Assembly: GCA_963769605.1 (NCBI GenBank)
Contig: CAVYML010000001.1
Coordinates: forward strand, 372,001 to 436,000
Direction: 5' to 3'
From: Fen-1254 sp963769605
Lineage (GTDB): Bacteria; Bacteroidota; Ignavibacteria; UBA10030
Length of the DNA stretch: 64,000 nucleotides
Both the position numbers and the translations under genes were made by a program. The notes beneath the pieces are model-generated. The model saw only the letters and a program-made list of their open reading frames with translations, did no database searches and was not told the DNA's origin. This document shows positions 61,976 to 64,000 of this stretch, one piece after another (position 1 is the first letter of the stretch; every line of letters begins with the position of its first letter).

Positions 61976-62890
61976 ATGTCAACGAACCTCCCGGCATTAA
62001 ATGGAATAACCCGTTACATTTACGGTACAACGAGGCTTGGCGATGAGAAAATCCCCCGCAAGGAGAGAATTAAAATTGCTCATGCTGCAATGAATGCCGG
62101 CGTCTGGTTTCACACATCCCGAATGTACGGGAATGCACTTGAAGTTCTTGGCGAAGCTTTTGCAGAAGAGCCGGCAAAAATACCCAGGCTCATCATTAAA
62201 ATCGGCTGGGATAATATTAACCAGCTCCGGGGCGTGATTGAAGAAAATCTTAAGCCGCTTGGGATAGACCGAATGCAGCTCGGGCAGCTTTGTCTCGGCG
62301 GAGAATTGGCAGAGGATTTTGCCGGGGGCGGGAGCTGTTACAAAGTCTTCCAGGATTTGAAAGATGAAGGAGTCGTGCAGGGCTTTGTTGCAGAGGCATT
62401 CCCGTGGACATCAGACGCACCGCTGAGAGCCCTGCGCGGCGGCTATACTGAAGGCATCGTTGACGGATTTATTTTTTACCTGAACCCGCTGCAGCGATTC
62501 GTATCCAATGCACTCTGGGATGAAATTATCGAAAAGAAACAGCCTATCATTGCCATGCGGACTGTCTCCGGCGGACCTGTTCATAGTCTGCGCGACGTAC
62601 CGGGATTTGCCTGGAAAGATTACTTGCAAAAGCGTGCAGTCGAGGTGGCTCCCATATTTGAAAAATCTGGCATAAAAAGCTGGACTGAATTCTGTGTTCG
62701 ATTTGCACACAGCTTCCCATTAGTACGAGCTACCGTTGGCTCAACGAGTAAAATTGAAAACCTGAATGAGTTTCTTTCTGCAAAAGACAATCTTGAGCCG
62801 CTTCCCGAAAACATTATACGGGAAATATCAGCCCTGCATAAGAAGTGGTCCAATGAACTTGACATCCACGCAGAGCCATGGACAATGTAG
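61976..62890 (+). CDS. Aldo/keto reductase-like protein with incomplete catalytic tetrad
   Basis: A 304-residue protein with the AKR barrel pattern (YGTTRLGD, FHTSRMYGNALEVLGEAF, RLIIKIGW, VRFAHSFPLVRATVGSTSKIENLNE). Of the Asp-Tyr-Lys-His tetrad, Tyr51 and Lys75 remain, but the Asp is His46 and the usual His near residue 106 is Cys-Leu. Activity as a normal reductase is therefore uncertain. It may be a diverged oxidoreductase or a binding protein. Confidence 0.78.
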   Translation: MSTNLPALNGITRYIYGTTRLGDEKIPRKERIKIAHAAMNAGVWFHTSRMYGNALEVLGEAFAEEPAKIPRLIIKIGWDNINQLRGVIEENLKPLGIDRMQLGQLCLGGELAEDFAGGGSCYKVFQDLKDEGVVQGFVAEAFPWTSDAPLRALRGGYTEGIVDGFIFYLNPLQRFVSNALWDEIIEKKQPIIAMRTVSGGPVHSLRDVPGFAWKDYLQKRAVEVAPIFEKSGIKSWTEFCVRFAHSFPLVRATVGSTSKIENLNEFLSAKDNLEPLPENIIREISALHKKWSNELDIHAEPWTM

Positions 62891-63017
62891 GAGCATTGGA
62901 GCAGCAGAAGTAATCATGCAGACTGGTCTTCTGGGTATTGAACAATTAGTGCGTTTCTTTTTCCTTTGGGATTAGGACCGACGACAAATTATGCATCATA
63001 AATAAAATGGAGATCAA

Positions 63018-63470
63018 ATGAAAATCCGATTCCTGCTTTTCGCCGTTTTTATCTTCTCTCTTCATGTGTACAGTCAAGATGCTACGTCATACGGTCCTCG
63101 TGCCGGTGTAGGATATCTCTCCAATAGCGGAACTTCCGATTTGAAAGACGGAGTACATTCAGCTTTTGGCTGGCAGGTAGAAATTCCTTATTCAAATGAT
63201 AAATTAACAGGATATGGTGAAGCAGGAATAATGCTTCTGGGTATCGAACAGGGAATAATATTTCCTCATGGCTGGGCATATTTCGGCTGTCGATACGGAT
63301 CTATCGGCGGCGGTTTGGGTCCGGTTTTCGATCCAATTGGAGTCGGACTTGGTATGAATATTTACACTCAAGCGCTTCTGGAAAAGTTGAGAATACCGAT
63401 TGGTGTGGATTTGAATTTCATTCGCGGCACAACGAGAATCCAATTCTTCATTGGATTTAATTATAGATAG
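63018..63470 (+). CDS. Hypothetical secreted protein
   Basis: A 150-residue protein with a signal peptide (FLLFAVFIFSLHVYSQ). The mature part is rich in glycine and aromatic residues with alternating strands and ends in FFIGFNYR, suggesting a small outer-membrane beta-barrel. Not recognised further. Confidence 0.65.
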   Translation: MKIRFLLFAVFIFSLHVYSQDATSYGPRAGVGYLSNSGTSDLKDGVHSAFGWQVEIPYSNDKLTGYGEAGIMLLGIEQGIIFPHGWAYFGCRYGSIGGGLGPVFDPIGVGLGMNIYTQALLEKLRIPIGVDLNFIRGTTRIQFFIGFNYR

Positions 63471-63929
63471 GGCGCTTCTCTGACTGGAAATTTAAAAAAT
63501 CCCCTTTTAGAGTGCGGGTATTCTATGCGATGCTGAACAGGAGATGAAGATTAATCCAGTCATACTGAGAAATCCATGAAAAACAACAGAAAACGACCGA
63601 AAATGAAAAGAAAATAACGATTATTCACATTAAAAAACTTTATAAATGGTTTTTTCCGCATTTATTTTTCTCTATCTTAACACAATTAAAATAGAGCGCG
63701 GAACAGGATCACTTGGTTCACGATAAAAAATATTTTCATTGTAAAAGATCAAAGAGATAAAAATTAAAGTATTATGGTACCGGATCATTTGAGCATAAAA
63801 CATTTATTGTATTCGGCAAAGACTGTATCGTTGTCTTTGCAAATACAATCATTCCGGTGTCATCCCCGCCAAGCGCTTTCCTGAGGACGTATTCGCATTA
63901 CCGCGTGTAACGTTCGTCAAGGAAATTGT
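63471..63929. other. Gap before the last, partial gene
   Basis: About 460 bp, AT-rich in its first half. No gene or RNA is recognised. It should contain the promoter of the gene beginning at 63930. Confidence 0.4.
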
Positions 63930-64000
63930 ATGTTACATACCGAACCTCATGAGGATCCATTCCTCGCAGGTACGATCCGGCAGAAAACAGGCGTGTCCGT
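63930..64000 (+). CDS. Start of a gene running off the window, possibly HdrC-like ferredoxin
   Basis: An ATG preceded by AAGGAA opens a frame to the window end: MLHTEPHEDPFLAGTIRQKT and a few more residues. The pattern (acidic start, DPFL...RQKTGVS) resembles the N-terminus of heterodisulfide reductase subunit C or related ferredoxins, which is followed by a CxxCGxCxxxCP cluster. Only 23 codons are visible, so the family is a guess. Confidence 0.3.
   Translation, partial: MLHTEPHEDPFLAGTIRQKTGVS

Overview
The window looks like chromosome from an Ignavibacteria/Chlorobiota-type member of the Bacteroidota-Chlorobiota group. The best taxonomic marker is the Por-secretion (type IX) sorting domain at the C-terminus of the GLUG-repeat protein (53645-55357), which carries the NYPNPFNPTT motif typical of Ignavibacteria. 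The cmk-ispH-rpsA cluster, weak or absent Shine-Dalgarno sites at many genes, and LytS/LytTR and propeller-type sensor kinases fit the same group. This is a call from sequence features only; no database was searched.

Layout. 0-3.6 kb: the end of a BioY biotin transporter gene, then a Tat-exported DUF362 protein, a membrane polyferredoxin fused to a second ferredoxin module, and a lone receiver protein. 3.6-24.7 kb is mostly housekeeping and carbohydrate metabolism: an unusual GH38 family member, tRNA-Glu and tRNA-Gln, cmk-ispH-rpsA, a tRNA/NAD/glycogen run (mtaB, a DUF5683-like protein, truA, CBS protein, nadD, glgB), an MFS carrier, a nitrilase, and a minus-strand sugar-use group (GH9 glucanase, ribokinase, RhaT/GRP-type transporter). 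25.6-31.3 kb is a three-gene phosphorelay: propeller histidine kinase, Rcp1-like receiver and hybrid kinase. 31.6-36 kb is AT-rich, with an alpha/beta hydrolase-ECF sigma-membrane protein operon and a tripartite hipBST-like toxin-antitoxin operon behind three evenly spaced palindromic operators. 36-42.8 kb is an RND efflux operon and a YncE-like propeller. 43-45.7 kb is a secreted protein plus a LytS/LytTR pair.

45.7-58.6 kb is a plasticity zone ending at tRNA-Leu. It holds an IS91-family element with a frameshifted tyrosine recombinase, a two-gene nuclease/DUF3800-like operon (candidate defence module), higBA, a group II intron 5' fragment, a relBE-like pair with a nonsense-mutated toxin, a hairpin-rich non-coding block, a GLUG/T9SS surface protein, a miniature inverted-repeat family, an acyl-CoA ligase remnant, hicBA with an apparent CTG start, and a HEPN-like pseudogene. 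58.7-64 kb returns to single-copy genes: a GcvH-like membrane protein, an ACT-domain protein, two small lipocalin-like secreted proteins, an aldo/keto-reductase-like protein, a secreted protein and the first codons of a possible HdrC-like ferredoxin.

The observations I rate highest are: a roughly 100-nt element present twice (near 372-472 and 10681-10780) whose copies both fold into the same three nested helices; the nuclease/DUF3800-like operon; the hip operator array; the GH38 protein that has lost the usual zinc ligands; and the four-member inverted-repeat family with its nested insertion.
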